Shown piece after piece: positions 34,388 through 43,770 of a stretch of DNA of 64,000 bases. The stretch is from Mesorhizobium_G sp050247155. Its GTDB lineage: Bacteria > Pseudomonadota > Alphaproteobacteria > Rhizobiales > Rhizobiaceae. The first letter of the stretch is position 1, and each line of letters opens with the position of its first letter. Under the pieces are notes generated by a model, which was not told the origin of the DNA, ran no database searches, and worked only from the letters and a program-made list of their open reading frames with translations. The translations under genes and the position numbers were made by a program. The stretch lies in the NCBI GenBank assembly GCA_050247155.1, contig JBFWUS010000009.1:29406-93405 (forward strand), given 5' to 3'.

Positions 34388-36412
34388 ATGCAGCGACACG
34401 CCAATAGCCCCCTTTTCCTCGGCATCGATACCGGCGGCACCTACACCGACGCGGTGTTGTGGGCCGACGAAGCCGGCGGCAAGGGCAAAATCCTCGCCAA
34501 GGCCAAGGCGCTGACGACGCGCCATGATCTGGCCGTCGGCATTGGCGGCGCGGTCGACGCAGTGCTGAAAGCATCGAAAGCGGACGTTTCGGCCATCAAG
34601 CTTGTCTCCATGTCGACCACGCTGGCCACCAACGCGCTGGTGGAAGGGCAGGGTGGGCGCGTCGCGCTAGTCATGATCGGATTTTCGGAGGCCGATGCCT
34701 CGCGCGACGGCCTGAAAGCGGCGCTCGGCAGCGATCCTGTTGTCTTTTGTCCCGGCGGGCATGATGTGCACGGCAACGAGACGCGCATGGATCTGTCCGA
34801 GTTGGAAAACGCCCTGCCAGCGTTGGAAAAATCCGTCTCCGGCTTTGCCGTCTGCGCCTATTTTTCGACGCGCAATCCGGCCCATGAACTGGCCGCCCTG
34901 CAGTTGATCCGCGACCGGACGCATCTGCCGGCCACCGCCAGCCACCAGTTGACGTCCAAGCTGGGCGGGCCGCGCCGGGCGCTGACGACGCTGCTCAATG
35001 CGCGACTGGTGTCGATGATCGATCGTCTGATCGAAGCGACGCAAGGCTTTCTGGCGTCGCGCGGCATTGAAGCCCCACTGATGGTGGTGCGCGGCGATGG
35101 CGCTTTGGTGTCGGCCGCCTTTGCGCGCGAAAGGCCTATCGAGACCATTCTTTCAGGGCCGGCAGCGAGCCTGGTTGGAGCGAGGCATCTGACCGGCCTC
35201 AACAATGCCGTCGTGTCCGACATTGGCGGGACGACCACCGACGTGGCCGTGCTGGACAAAGGCCGGCCCCGGCTCGACCCCGAAGGGGCGACAGTCGGCG
35301 GGTTTCGCACAATGGTCGAAGCCGTGGCTATGCGTACGTTCGGCCTGGGCGGCGATTCAGAGGTGTCGTTGGAAGAGGGCGCGCTCGAGCCGCGCATCCG
35401 GCTCGGGCCCCGTCGGCTGGTCCCGCTGGCTTTGGCCGGTCAGCAGCACGCGGCCGTTGTTCTGCCTGAACTCGAGCGCCAGCTAAACGCGTCCAATCCG
35501 GGGCGGCTTGACGGCCGTTTTGCTTTCCGCACCGGCGCGCCTCAGCACCTGGAAGCGGGGCTCGATGCCAATGAAGCAAAGCTGTTTGCCGCCATCGCAG
35601 CCGAGCCACGGTCGCTTGACAGGTTGCTGACTTCGAACGCGCAATCCGCGACGCTCAGCCGGTTGGTTGGACGCGGACTTGTCCATATTGTCGGCTTCAC
35701 GCCATCGGACGCCGCGCATGTGCTGGGATTGCAGGCGAATTGGAACGCCGAGACGGCACGCCTTGGCGCCGAGCTTTTTGCCCGCAGGCGGGATGGTCGC
35801 GGCCAGCCGGTCGCGCCAAACCCCGAACATTTGGCCCGGCGTGTGCTCGACACGCTGACGCGCGCTTCCGCCGATGTGATCCTTGAAACGGCCTTTGCCG
35901 AAGATGGTTTGGACGGGGCGGCCATGGCCGGTCATGCGCTGATCGAAAGGGCGATCGAAGGTCGATCCGGCATAGCGCGCCTCGCGGTTTCGCTCGACCG
36001 GCCGGTTGTCGGCCTCGGCGCATCGGCCAGCCTCCATTATGCAGGCTTGCCGATGCTGTTGAACGCCGATTGCATTATGCCGCCAGATGCTGACGTGGCC
36101 AATGCACTGGGCGCTGTGGTCGGCCATGTGCGGGTGAGTGCTGCCGCCCGTGTCAGCCAGCCTGTCGAAGGACTGTTCCGCCTGAACAGCGATGACGGCG
36201 TCCGCGATTTTCACAACGAGGCCGACGCTTTGCGAGAAGCCGATAGCGTCGTGCGGCGGCTGGTTGCCGCGCGCGCCGTCATCGCCGGCGCGAACGATCC
36301 GGAAATCGTTGTCGAGCAGGACATCCGCACGTCGGCGATCGAGGATCAGCGAATGTTCATCGAGGCCGATGTCGTGGCTGTAGCCAGCGGCCGCCCTGCT
36401 ATTGCGACATAG
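34388..36412 (+). CDS. Hydantoinase/oxoprolinase (HyuA-like) family protein
   Basis: This 674-residue protein is of the HyuA/oxoprolinase A class with an actin-like ATPase fold. The N-terminal phosphate motif is FLGIDTGGTYTDAVL and the second is VVSDIGGTTTDVAVLDKG, with PIETILSGPAASLVGA between them. These enzymes couple ATP hydrolysis to opening of cyclic amides. The partner HyuB subunit is not present and the C-terminal oxoprolinase part is short, so the substrate cannot be named. It is 44 bases downstream of gyrB, possibly co-transcribed. Confidence 0.85.
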   Translation: MQRHANSPLFLGIDTGGTYTDAVLWADEAGGKGKILAKAKALTTRHDLAVGIGGAVDAVLKASKADVSAIKLVSMSTTLATNALVEGQGGRVALVMIGFSEADASRDGLKAALGSDPVVFCPGGHDVHGNETRMDLSELENALPALEKSVSGFAVCAYFSTRNPAHELAALQLIRDRTHLPATASHQLTSKLGGPRRALTTLLNARLVSMIDRLIEATQGFLASRGIEAPLMVVRGDGALVSAAFARERPIETILSGPAASLVGARHLTGLNNAVVSDIGGTTTDVAVLDKGRPRLDPEGATVGGFRTMVEAVAMRTFGLGGDSEVSLEEGALEPRIRLGPRRLVPLALAGQQHAAVVLPELERQLNASNPGRLDGRFAFRTGAPQHLEAGLDANEAKLFAAIAAEPRSLDRLLTSNAQSATLSRLVGRGLVHIVGFTPSDAAHVLGLQANWNAETARLGAELFARRRDGRGQPVAPNPEHLARRVLDTLTRASADVILETAFAEDGLDGAAMAGHALIERAIEGRSGIARLAVSLDRPVVGLGASASLHYAGLPMLLNADCIMPPDADVANALGAVVGHVRVSAAARVSQPVEGLFRLNSDDGVRDFHNEADALREADSVVRRLVAARAVIAGANDPEIVVEQDIRTSAIEDQRMFIEADVVAVASGRPAIAT

Positions 36413-36523
36413 CCAATTCGGCTAAGCAGTTGGCGCAAAGCCGGCCATTGACCCCCGCGCTTCAACGTGCATAAGCCCGGCGATATCCTGCGGCTTGTTG
36501 CCGCTTTTTCGGAGCGTTTTGAC

Positions 36524-38689
36524 ATGGCGGATCGCATTACGGTCGACGGACTGCGCATAGCCTCGGAACTGCATGATTTCGTCGTGCAGGAGGCGATGCC
36601 CGGCACTGGCATCGATGCAAAGGCGTTTTGGACCGGCCTCTCGAAGATCGTGCACGATCTGGCGCCGAAGAACCGCGCCTTGCTCAAGAAACGTGATGAG
36701 ATCCAGGACAAGATCGACGCCTGGCACCGGGCGCATCCCGGCCCGGTGGATATGGCGGTTTACAAAGAGTTTCTGAAGGATATCGGCTACCTCGTCGATG
36801 AAGGTCCGGACTTCAAGGTGGGGACCAAGAATGTCGATCGCGAAATCGCGCAGGTCGCCGGGCCGCAGCTCGTCGTGCCGGTGATGAATGCGCGTTATGC
36901 GCTGAATGCCGCTAACGCCCGCTGGGGCTCGCTCTACGACGCGCTCTACGGCACCGACGCGATCTCGGAAGAAGATGGCGCCGAACGCGGCAAAGCCTAC
37001 AATCCGAAGCGCGGCGCCAAGGTTATCGCCTGGGTGCGCAATTTCCTTGACGATATCGCGCCGCTTGCCGGTGCGCGCTGGGCCGATACGCACTTTTTCC
37101 ACGTTCGCAACGGCAAGCTCGCCGTGCGCATGCTCGACGGCAGCATGACCGGCCTGGTCAACGAAAAGCAGTTTGTCGGGTCTCTCGGCGAAGTGCCCAA
37201 GATGGAGCAGTTCCTGCTGCGCAAGAACGGCCTGCTGATCGGCGTCAAGATCGATCCAAGCTCCGTTATCGGTAAGGAAGATCACGCCGACATTGCCGAT
37301 GTCTGGATCGAGTCGGCGCTGACGGTCATCCAGGACTGCGAGGACTCGGTCGCGGCTGTGGATGCCGAGGACAAGGCGCTGGTTTATCGCAACTGGCTTG
37401 GCCTGATGAAGGGCGACCTGAAGGAAGAAGTGAGCAAGGGCGGCAAGACCTTCACCCGCAAGCTCAACCCCGATCTGCATTTCAAGGCGCCCGATGGCTC
37501 GACCTTCGATCTGGTCGGCCGCTCATTGATGCTGGTGCGTAATGTCGGCCACCTGATGACCAACCCGGCCATTCTGGACCGCGACGGTAACGAAGTGCCG
37601 GAAGGCATCATGGATGCCGCCATAACGGCCCTGATCGCGCTCCACGACATCGGCCCGAGCGGCCGGCGCAAAAACTCGCGCACCGGCTCGATGTATGTCG
37701 TCAAGCCGAAGATGCACGGGCCCGAGGAGGTCGCCTTCGCTGTCGAGATTTTCGACCGCACGGAAGAACTCCTCGGCATGGCGAAAAACACGATCAAAAT
37801 GGGCATCATGGACGAGGAGCGTCGTACCACGGTGAACCTCAAGGAGTGCATCCGCGCTGCCAAAGAGCGTATCGTCTTCATCAATACGGGCTTCCTCGAT
37901 CGCACCGGCGACGAGATGCACACCTCGATGGAAGCTGGCCCGATGATCCGCAAGGGCGACATGAAGCAGGCGGCCTGGATACAGGCCTATGAGAACTGGA
38001 ACGTCGATGTGGGCCTCGCCTGCGGCTTGCAGGGCCACGCGCAGATTGGCAAAGGCATGTGGGCGATCCCGGACCAGATGGCTGCGATGCTGGAGCAGAA
38101 GATCGCCCAGCCGCGCGCCGGCGCGAATACGGCATGGGTTCCCTCGCCGACGGCTGCGACGCTGCACGCCACGCATTATTTCCGGGTTGACGTAAAAGCG
38201 GTTCAGGAGCGCCTGAAAACCCGCCCACGCGCCAGGTTGGACGATATTTTGTCGATACCCGTCGCGCCGCGTCCGAACTGGACGCCGGAAGATATCCAGC
38301 GCGAACTCGACAACAATGCGCAGGGGCTCCTTGGTTATGTAGTGCGCTGGATCGACCAAGGCGTCGGTTGTTCGAAAGTGCCGGACATCAACGATGTCGG
38401 CCTGATGGAAGACCGCGCGACGCTCCGCATTTCCGCGCAACACATGGCCAATTGGTTGCATCATGGCGTGTGCACCGAGACGCAGGTGATGGAAACCTTG
38501 AAGCGCATGGCCGGCGTGGTGGATCGCCAGAACGCGGACGATCCGCTCTACCGGCCGATGGCTCCGGGCTTTGACGGCATCGCCTTCCAGGCGGCCTGCG
38601 ACCTGGTGTTCAAGGGCCGCGCCCAACCCAACGGCTACACCGAGCCGGTTCTGCACGCGCGTCGGCTGGAATTGAAGGCGCAGGGGTAG
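36524..38689 (+). CDS. glcB: Malate synthase G
   Basis: This 721-residue enzyme condenses glyoxylate with acetyl-CoA to malate in the glyoxylate bypass. Visible are the insertion typical of the G isoform, MHGPEEVAFAVEIFDRTEEL with downstream FINTGFLDRTGDEMHTSMEAG (split here as FINTGFLDRTGDE and MHTSMEAG), and the acetyl-CoA/catalytic aspartate region near ARLDDILSIPVAPRPNWTP. The ATG at 36524 gives the usual family length; an in-frame extension to 36467 is not needed. It stands alone. Confidence 0.95.
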   Translation: MADRITVDGLRIASELHDFVVQEAMPGTGIDAKAFWTGLSKIVHDLAPKNRALLKKRDEIQDKIDAWHRAHPGPVDMAVYKEFLKDIGYLVDEGPDFKVGTKNVDREIAQVAGPQLVVPVMNARYALNAANARWGSLYDALYGTDAISEEDGAERGKAYNPKRGAKVIAWVRNFLDDIAPLAGARWADTHFFHVRNGKLAVRMLDGSMTGLVNEKQFVGSLGEVPKMEQFLLRKNGLLIGVKIDPSSVIGKEDHADIADVWIESALTVIQDCEDSVAAVDAEDKALVYRNWLGLMKGDLKEEVSKGGKTFTRKLNPDLHFKAPDGSTFDLVGRSLMLVRNVGHLMTNPAILDRDGNEVPEGIMDAAITALIALHDIGPSGRRKNSRTGSMYVVKPKMHGPEEVAFAVEIFDRTEELLGMAKNTIKMGIMDEERRTTVNLKECIRAAKERIVFINTGFLDRTGDEMHTSMEAGPMIRKGDMKQAAWIQAYENWNVDVGLACGLQGHAQIGKGMWAIPDQMAAMLEQKIAQPRAGANTAWVPSPTAATLHATHYFRVDVKAVQERLKTRPRARLDDILSIPVAPRPNWTPEDIQRELDNNAQGLLGYVVRWIDQGVGCSKVPDINDVGLMEDRATLRISAQHMANWLHHGVCTETQVMETLKRMAGVVDRQNADDPLYRPMAPGFDGIAFQAACDLVFKGRAQPNGYTEPVLHARRLELKAQG

Positions 38690-38695
38690 CACTGG

Positions 38696-38838
38696 TTACC
38701 CTCCCCCTTGTGGGGAAGGTCGATCCCGAGCTTGCGAGGGGTCCGAAGGACGGTGGGGGTAAAGGTCGCGAGATGCAATTGTTGGCACCCCCACCCCGCT
38801 CGCTTCGCTCGCGACCCTCCCCACAAGGGGGAGGGTAA
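38696..38838. repeat. Palindromic intergenic repeat, family A
   Basis: A 21-base arm (38696-38716, beginning TTACCCTCCCCC) is perfectly complementary to 38818-38838. Between them are shorter inverted elements (GCGAGGGGTCCGAAGGACGG, and GCTCGCTTCGCTCGC). Two related elements occur at 61183 and 61781. The right arm ends ten bases before the tsaB start and carries GGGGGAGGG, which can act as its ribosome binding site. Such mosaic palindromes are widespread in rhizobial genomes. Confidence 0.85.
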
Positions 38839-38847
38839 GGCAGCGCC

Positions 38848-39519
38848 ATGATCACCCTCGCCATCGACACATCCGCATCGCTCTGCGCCGCCGGCGTCTT
38901 TGACGGTGAAACAGAGCTTGGCCGCTCGGTGCTCGACCTTGGAAAAGGCCATGCCGAGCATCTGATGGCGGTGATCGACCAGGCGTTGAAAGCTGCGGGG
39001 GGCAGCTATCGCAATTTGGGCGCGATAGCAGTTGCCATCGGCCCAGGTTCCTTCACTGGCGTCCGCGTCGGCGTCTCGACCGCGCGGGGACTTGCGCTGG
39101 CGCTGAAAATCCCGGCGATCGGCGTGTCGAACCTGGAGGCCGTCGCTGCCGCGGCGCGAAGCACGCACCCCAACAAGATCATATTTCCGGCTTTTGCCTC
39201 AGGCCGCGGCGATATCCAGGCCGCACTTTACGATCCGTTCGGCAATATTGTGTATGATCCGGCTGTGATCGACCTTGGGCAAGCTGTCCGACTGGCGACC
39301 GAACACGATGCTCTCGTGGTCGGCTCGGCGGTCACTTCGATCCTTGCCGAGAATCCAAAACTTCAGTCAGCCGGCGCGGCCGTTACGGCCGATATCGCGA
39401 CCTATGCGCGCCTGGCGCAGCAACCCGGCCGTAACCGGGCCAAACCCGCGCCGCTCTATCTGCGCGAGCCCGACGCCAAGCCGCAGGCAAGTTTCGTGCT
39501 GCCGAGGGCGGGCGGATGA
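38848..39519 (+). CDS. tsaB: tRNA threonylcarbamoyladenosine biosynthesis protein TsaB
   Basis: This 223-residue protein has the actin-like fold of TsaB: ITLAIDTSASLCAAGVFDG at the start and IAVAIGPGSFTGVRVGVSTARGLAL (residues about 54-78) with the family's GPGSFTGxR motif. It supports TsaD in forming t6A37 on tRNAs that read ANN codons. The start lies ten bases after a palindromic repeat. It overlaps rimI by four bases (ATGA). Confidence 0.92.
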   Translation: MITLAIDTSASLCAAGVFDGETELGRSVLDLGKGHAEHLMAVIDQALKAAGGSYRNLGAIAVAIGPGSFTGVRVGVSTARGLALALKIPAIGVSNLEAVAAAARSTHPNKIIFPAFASGRGDIQAALYDPFGNIVYDPAVIDLGQAVRLATEHDALVVGSAVTSILAENPKLQSAGAAVTADIATYARLAQQPGRNRAKPAPLYLREPDAKPQASFVLPRAGG

Positions 39520-40013
39520 TTTCGTTTCCGCACCTGGCGCGCCGCCGAGACTATGCGCTTGAACCGCTGGAGCCCAATCATGGCAGCGATCTGGCCATGC
39601 TTCATCGCGAGGATTTCGTCCGGCCGTGGAGCCAGGAGGAGTTTGCCTCGCTGCTGGAAGACCGGCACGTCTTCGGCTTTGCCGCACGGCAGGTCGGCAA
39701 CCCGAAAGCTGCCCCTGTAGGGTTCGTGCTGGCGCGCCTGGCGGCCGGCGAGGCGGAAATCTTGACGGTGGCGGTGGCGAGAACGCATCGTCGGCATGGG
39801 CTCGGATGGCGGCTCATGGATGCCGTGCTGCGCCAACTTCACGCCGACCGCGCCGAGGCGCTGTTCCTGGAAGTCGATGAGACCAATCTCCCGGCGCTGC
39901 ATCTCTATCGGCGCATGGGCTTTCATCAGGTCGGCAAGCGCGCCAACTATTATGAGGGCTCCGGCGACCAGGGCCGCACCAGCGCACTTGTCATGCGCCG
40001 CGATCTTCGTTAG
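39516..40013 (+). CDS. rimI: Ribosomal-protein-alanine N-acetyltransferase
   Basis: This 165-residue GNAT enzyme has the acetyl-CoA loop VARTHRRHGLGWRLMDAVL and the family's EVDETNLPALHLYRRMGFHQVGKR (shortened: EVDETN...YRRMGF). RimI acetylates the N-terminal alanine of ribosomal protein S18. It is co-encoded with tsaB, a common pairing. It is followed by a palindromic repeat rather than another gene. Confidence 0.88.
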   Translation: MISFPHLARRRDYALEPLEPNHGSDLAMLHREDFVRPWSQEEFASLLEDRHVFGFAARQVGNPKAAPVGFVLARLAAGEAEILTVAVARTHRRHGLGWRLMDAVLRQLHADRAEALFLEVDETNLPALHLYRRMGFHQVGKRANYYEGSGDQGRTSALVMRRDLR

Positions 40014-40119
40014 CCGCCTGCCCTTGGGGCAGGGCGCGATGTCACATTTTCGAGACATGAGATGGTGTACCGGCAAAGGGATGCCTCGGAGGCGACCTTT
40101 GTCGGTTGGACGCTGCGAC

Positions 40120-40254
40120 AACCACCCCCTCACCCGGCCCTTCGGGCCACCCTCGCCCCGCCGGGGGGAGAGGAACGCCGGCCGCACGCTTAGCGGCCTT
40201 CCTCTCCCCCGGGCAGGGGGAGAGGTGGTCCGAAGGACCGGTGAGGGGGTGGTT
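40120..40254. repeat. Palindromic intergenic repeat, family B
   Basis: AACCACCCCCTCACC (40120-40134) is perfectly complementary to 40240-40254. Inner inverted elements include GGCCCTTCGGGCC, GAGAGGAACGCCGG and CCTCTCCCCC against GGGGGAGAGG. It fills the gap between rimI and plsC and is of a different sequence family from the repeats near 38.7 and 61 kb, although the layout of nested hairpins is the same. Confidence 0.8.
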
Positions 40255-40280
40255 AACGATAAACGGGCAAAGGCCCACCC

Positions 40281-41072
40281 ATGATCGCCCGGCTGCGCCT
40301 CCTCGGCGCAATCCTCTTCGTCGCGCTTGTCACGCCGTTTCTGGCGCTGGCGCAGGTTGTCGCGCTAAAAACCGGCTGGTTCGCCGACACGATCCTTCCG
40401 CCGCTCTGGCACAAGTCCGTGCTCAAAGCGCTGGGCGTGCGGGTGCGAGTAGTCGGCGACATGTCTAACCAACGTCCGCTGCTGCTGGCGTCGAACCACA
40501 TTTCCTGGGCCGACATTCTGGTGATCGGCTCGTTGTTCGACGTGCGCTTCATTGCCAAAGCCGACATGGCAGACTGGCCGATAATGGGTTTTCTCTCGAA
40601 ACTTCAGCACACGGTGTTCGTGGAGCGAGAGCGGAAGCGAAAATCCAGCGCGCAGGCGAGCGAGATCGCCGTCGATATGGCCGCAGGGCACGCTATGGTG
40701 CTGTTTCCGGAAGGCACGACGGCGGACGGCAATTTTATCCTGCCGTTCAAGTCGTCATTGTTCGGTGCGGCGCAGATGACGATCGACGAGCACACGGCTG
40801 AGAAGGTGTTCATCCAGCCGCTGGCGCTCGCCTATACGCGGGTGAACGGACTGCCGATGGGTAGAAAACATCGCGCGCGCTTCTCCTGGGCCGGAGGCGA
40901 GGGGTTGTGGCCGAGCCTCCGCCGTTTCCTGCTGGAACGGGCGGTGGATGTCGAGTTGCGGTTTGGCGAGCCGGTGGAGTTCAACGCGACGTCGAAACGC
41001 AAAGATGTGGCGCGGATTGTTGAGGCGTCAGTCAGGGGCATGTTTGCCGACGCGTTGGCAGGGCGGCAATAG
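40281..41072 (+). CDS. plsC: 1-acyl-sn-glycerol-3-phosphate acyltransferase
   Basis: This 263-residue membrane-associated enzyme has an N-terminal hydrophobic segment (LLGAILFVALVTPFLALAQ), the HX4D catalytic motif in ASNHISWADILV, a substrate motif around VFVEREKRK-like VFVERERKR, and the LFPEGTTADGN block. It adds the second acyl chain in phosphatidic acid synthesis; related rhizobial enzymes act on lyso-ornithine lipid (OlsA), which cannot be excluded. The ribosome binding site is weak. Confidence 0.85.
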   Translation: MIARLRLLGAILFVALVTPFLALAQVVALKTGWFADTILPPLWHKSVLKALGVRVRVVGDMSNQRPLLLASNHISWADILVIGSLFDVRFIAKADMADWPIMGFLSKLQHTVFVERERKRKSSAQASEIAVDMAAGHAMVLFPEGTTADGNFILPFKSSLFGAAQMTIDEHTAEKVFIQPLALAYTRVNGLPMGRKHRARFSWAGGEGLWPSLRRFLLERAVDVELRFGEPVEFNATSKRKDVARIVEASVRGMFADALAGRQ

Positions 41073-41126
41073 TGCACCCCGCAGAAAGCCTTCATTCCCC
41101 GACCAAAATGGTCTAGAAGCCGCCGC

Positions 41127-42551
41127 ATGGAACTGGATTTGGTGCCCCGTGAGGGCGAGGACGCCGGTGTTTTGACGGGTGCCGCGCCGGTTGGCGCGAC
41201 CAAAAAGGTCTTCGTCAAGACCTATGGCTGCCAGATGAACGTCTATGACAGCCAGCGCATGGCCGACGCGCTGGCGGCGGACGGATTCGCGCCGACGGAG
41301 ACAATCGAAGACGCCGATCTGGTGCTCTTGAACACCTGTCATATCCGCGAAAAGGCGGCCGAAAAGGTCTATTCCGAGCTTGGGCGCATACGCAAGGTGA
41401 AGGAAGCGCGCGCCGAAACCGGCCGCGAGACGCTGATCGGCATAACCGGATGCGTCGCACAGGCCGAAGGCGCGGAAATCCTGCGGCGAGCGCCGGTTGT
41501 CGATCTGGTGGTCGGGCCGCAGACCTATCATCGCCTAGCGGACTTGGTGAAAAAGGCGCGCGGCGGCGAGCGCGTCGTCGAGACCGACTATGCGATCGAG
41601 GACAAGTTCGAGCATCTGCCGGCCCCGCGCCGTGCCGATGTGGCAAAGCGCGGTGTGACGGCCTTCCTCACCGTGCAGGAAGGCTGCGACAAGTTCTGCA
41701 CCTTTTGCGTCGTACCCTATACGCGTGGGTCGGAAGTGTCGCGGCCGGTCAGCCAGATCGTTGCCGAGGCCGAACGGCTGGCCGACGCCGGTGTGCGCGA
41801 AGTGACCCTGCTAGGCCAGAATGTGAATGCCTGGCATGGCGAAGGGCCGGATGGTTCTGCATGGGGCCTGGGGCAGCTTCTGTTCCGGCTGGCGGAAATC
41901 CCCGGCCTGGCGCGGCTGCGCTACACGACCAGCCATCCACGCGACATGGACGATGCGCTGATCACCGCGCATCGAGATCTGCCGGCGCTGATGCCCTATT
42001 TGCACCTGCCGGTGCAGGCGGGCTCGGATCGCATTTTGAAGGCGATGAACCGCCGCCACACGGCAGCCGACTATCTCAAGCTGATCGACCGCATTCGGGC
42101 GATAAAGCCGGATATCGCCATGTCGGGCGATTTCATCGTCGGTTTTCCGGGCGAGACTGAGGCGGATTTCGAGGCGACGATGCAGATCGTTCGCGATGTC
42201 ACCTATGCGTCGGCCTTTTCGTTCAAATATTCGCCCCGGCCCGGCACATCGGGCGCGGAGATGAAGGATCAGGTGCCGGAAGCGGTGAAGGACGAGAGGC
42301 TTCAAAGGCTGCAGGCGCTGTTGCTGGAGCAGCAGAATTCCTTCGTTGCCTCTCTGGTCGGCAAGACCTTCTCGACGCTGATAGACAAGCCGGGTCGTGA
42401 GGCTGGTCAGATCGTCGGTCGTTCACCTTGGTTGCAGCCGGTAATTGTTGATGAAAACGCCGGCCAGATCGGCGACATTGTCGATGTGCGAATCACGCGA
42501 GTTGCGCACACCAATTTGTTTGGCGAAGTCGCCGGTAGGAGAGACGTTTGA
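41127..42551 (+). CDS. miaB: tRNA-2-methylthio-N6-dimethylallyladenosine synthase
   Basis: This 474-residue radical-SAM methylthiotransferase has three N-terminal cysteines for the auxiliary cluster (VKTYGCQMN, LNTCHIREKA, GITGCVAQ). The radical-SAM CxxxCxxC lies in EGCDKFCTFCVVPYTRG, and a C-terminal TRAM domain ends the protein. It adds the methylthio group to i6A37 of tRNAs reading UNN codons. It overlaps phoH, whose TTG start lies within its stop region. Confidence 0.95.
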   Translation: MELDLVPREGEDAGVLTGAAPVGATKKVFVKTYGCQMNVYDSQRMADALAADGFAPTETIEDADLVLLNTCHIREKAAEKVYSELGRIRKVKEARAETGRETLIGITGCVAQAEGAEILRRAPVVDLVVGPQTYHRLADLVKKARGGERVVETDYAIEDKFEHLPAPRRADVAKRGVTAFLTVQEGCDKFCTFCVVPYTRGSEVSRPVSQIVAEAERLADAGVREVTLLGQNVNAWHGEGPDGSAWGLGQLLFRLAEIPGLARLRYTTSHPRDMDDALITAHRDLPALMPYLHLPVQAGSDRILKAMNRRHTAADYLKLIDRIRAIKPDIAMSGDFIVGFPGETEADFEATMQIVRDVTYASAFSFKYSPRPGTSGAEMKDQVPEAVKDERLQRLQALLLEQQNSFVASLVGKTFSTLIDKPGREAGQIVGRSPWLQPVIVDENAGQIGDIVDVRITRVAHTNLFGEVAGRRDV

Positions 42552-43588
42552 GCGCTGCCGAATTGAAGCGACTGCCCGCCGGGGCGTCCGACATGGCGCA
42601 CATTGCTCTGACCTTCGACAACAACAAGCTGGCGAGTGCGCTGTACGGCCAGTTCGACGAGAATCTGGCCAGGCTGGAACAGAAGCTCGGCGTCGATATC
42701 CGCTCGAAGGGCAATCAACTCACTATCAAGGGCGATCCCACCGCCGCCGAGCAGGCGCGTCGTGCGCTCGATCACCTCTACTCTATTCTACAGAAGGGCG
42801 CGGAGATCGGCCAGTCGGACGTCGACGGCGCGGTGCGCATGGCGCTCGCTCCGGATGACCAGCTCACATTACCGACGCTGGAGCGTAAGGGAAAAGTGTC
42901 TGCCGCCCAAATTGCCACCCGCAAGCGCACCATCTACGCCCGCTCCCTGAACCAGGACGCTTATATGCGGGCGCTGGAGCGCTCCGAACTCGTGTTCGGC
43001 ATCGGCCCGGCGGGTACGGGTAAGACCTATATCGCCGTCGCCTATGCGGCGATGCTGCTTGAGCGCGGCATGGTGGAGCGCATCATCCTGTCGCGTCCGG
43101 CGGTGGAGGCCGGCGAACGCCTGGGTTTCCTGCCCGGCGACATGAAAGAGAAAGTCGATCCTTACCTAAGGCCGCTGTACGACGCGTTGTACGACATGAT
43201 GCCGGCCGACAAGGTGGAGCGCGCTATCGCCGCCGAAGTGATCGAAATCGCGCCGCTAGCCTTCATGCGTGGCCGTACGCTGTCGAATGCTGCCGTGATC
43301 CTGGACGAGGCGCAGAACACGACATCCATGCAGATGAAGATGTTCCTGACGCGTCTTGGCGAAAATTCGCGCATGATCGTGACCGGCGATCCAACCCAGA
43401 TCGACCTGCCGCCGAACACCAAGTCTGGCTTGGTCGAGGCGTTGCGCATTCTGGATGGCGTACCGGGCGTCGTGACTGTGCGGTTCAACGATACAGACGT
43501 CGTGCGTCATCCACTCGTGGCTGAAATCGTCCGCGCCTATGACCGGGAGGGTAAGGTTTCGCGCGGCCTGCCTGTCGAAGAGCGTTGA
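42548..43588 (+). CDS. phoH: PhoH-family ATPase
   Basis: This 346-residue cytoplasmic ATPase has Walker A FGIGPAGTGKTYIAVA, Walker B NAAVILDEAQNTT, and TGDPTQIDLP. An N-terminal KH-like segment suggests RNA binding. The start is taken as TTG 42548 because GGAGAG lies seven bases upstream; ATG 42593 is an alternative. PhoH, YbeY and CorC genes are commonly adjacent, and YbeY acts in rRNA maturation, so an RNA-related role is likely. Confidence 0.93.
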   Translation: MSAAELKRLPAGASDMAHIALTFDNNKLASALYGQFDENLARLEQKLGVDIRSKGNQLTIKGDPTAAEQARRALDHLYSILQKGAEIGQSDVDGAVRMALAPDDQLTLPTLERKGKVSAAQIATRKRTIYARSLNQDAYMRALERSELVFGIGPAGTGKTYIAVAYAAMLLERGMVERIILSRPAVEAGERLGFLPGDMKEKVDPYLRPLYDALYDMMPADKVERAIAAEVIEIAPLAFMRGRTLSNAAVILDEAQNTTSMQMKMFLTRLGENSRMIVTGDPTQIDLPPNTKSGLVEALRILDGVPGVVTVRFNDTDVVRHPLVAEIVRAYDREGKVSRGLPVEER

Positions 43589-43590
43589 GC

Positions 43591-43770
43591 ATGACTTCCA
43601 AGGGCGCGCCATATCTCCGATGGCTGAAACAGGAAGTGGTTTCAGCATATGATGTGATGAAGGCTGACCCCTCGCGGGGTCGCTCGGTTGCCGAAGTGCG
43701 TTCGGCCCTTGCCGCCGAATATGAGCGCGCCTTGAACGCCGACCAAAAGGTGTCGAAGCGGCAGCGATGA
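43591..43770 (+). CDS. Small protein with antitoxin-like tail between phoH and ybeY
   Basis: This 59-residue protein (ATG 43591) reads APYLRWLKQEVVSAYDVMKA then DPSRGRSVAEVRSALAAEYE. The pattern YDxMKADPSR...EVRxxLxxxY resembles C-terminal tails of RelB/ParD-type antitoxins, but no toxin gene is next to it. It lies in the tight phoH-ybeY unit: two bases after phoH and directly before ybeY. It could be an orphan antitoxin or a small regulator. The family call is tentative. Confidence 0.5.
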   Translation: MTSKGAPYLRWLKQEVVSAYDVMKADPSRGRSVAEVRSALAAEYERALNADQKVSKRQR

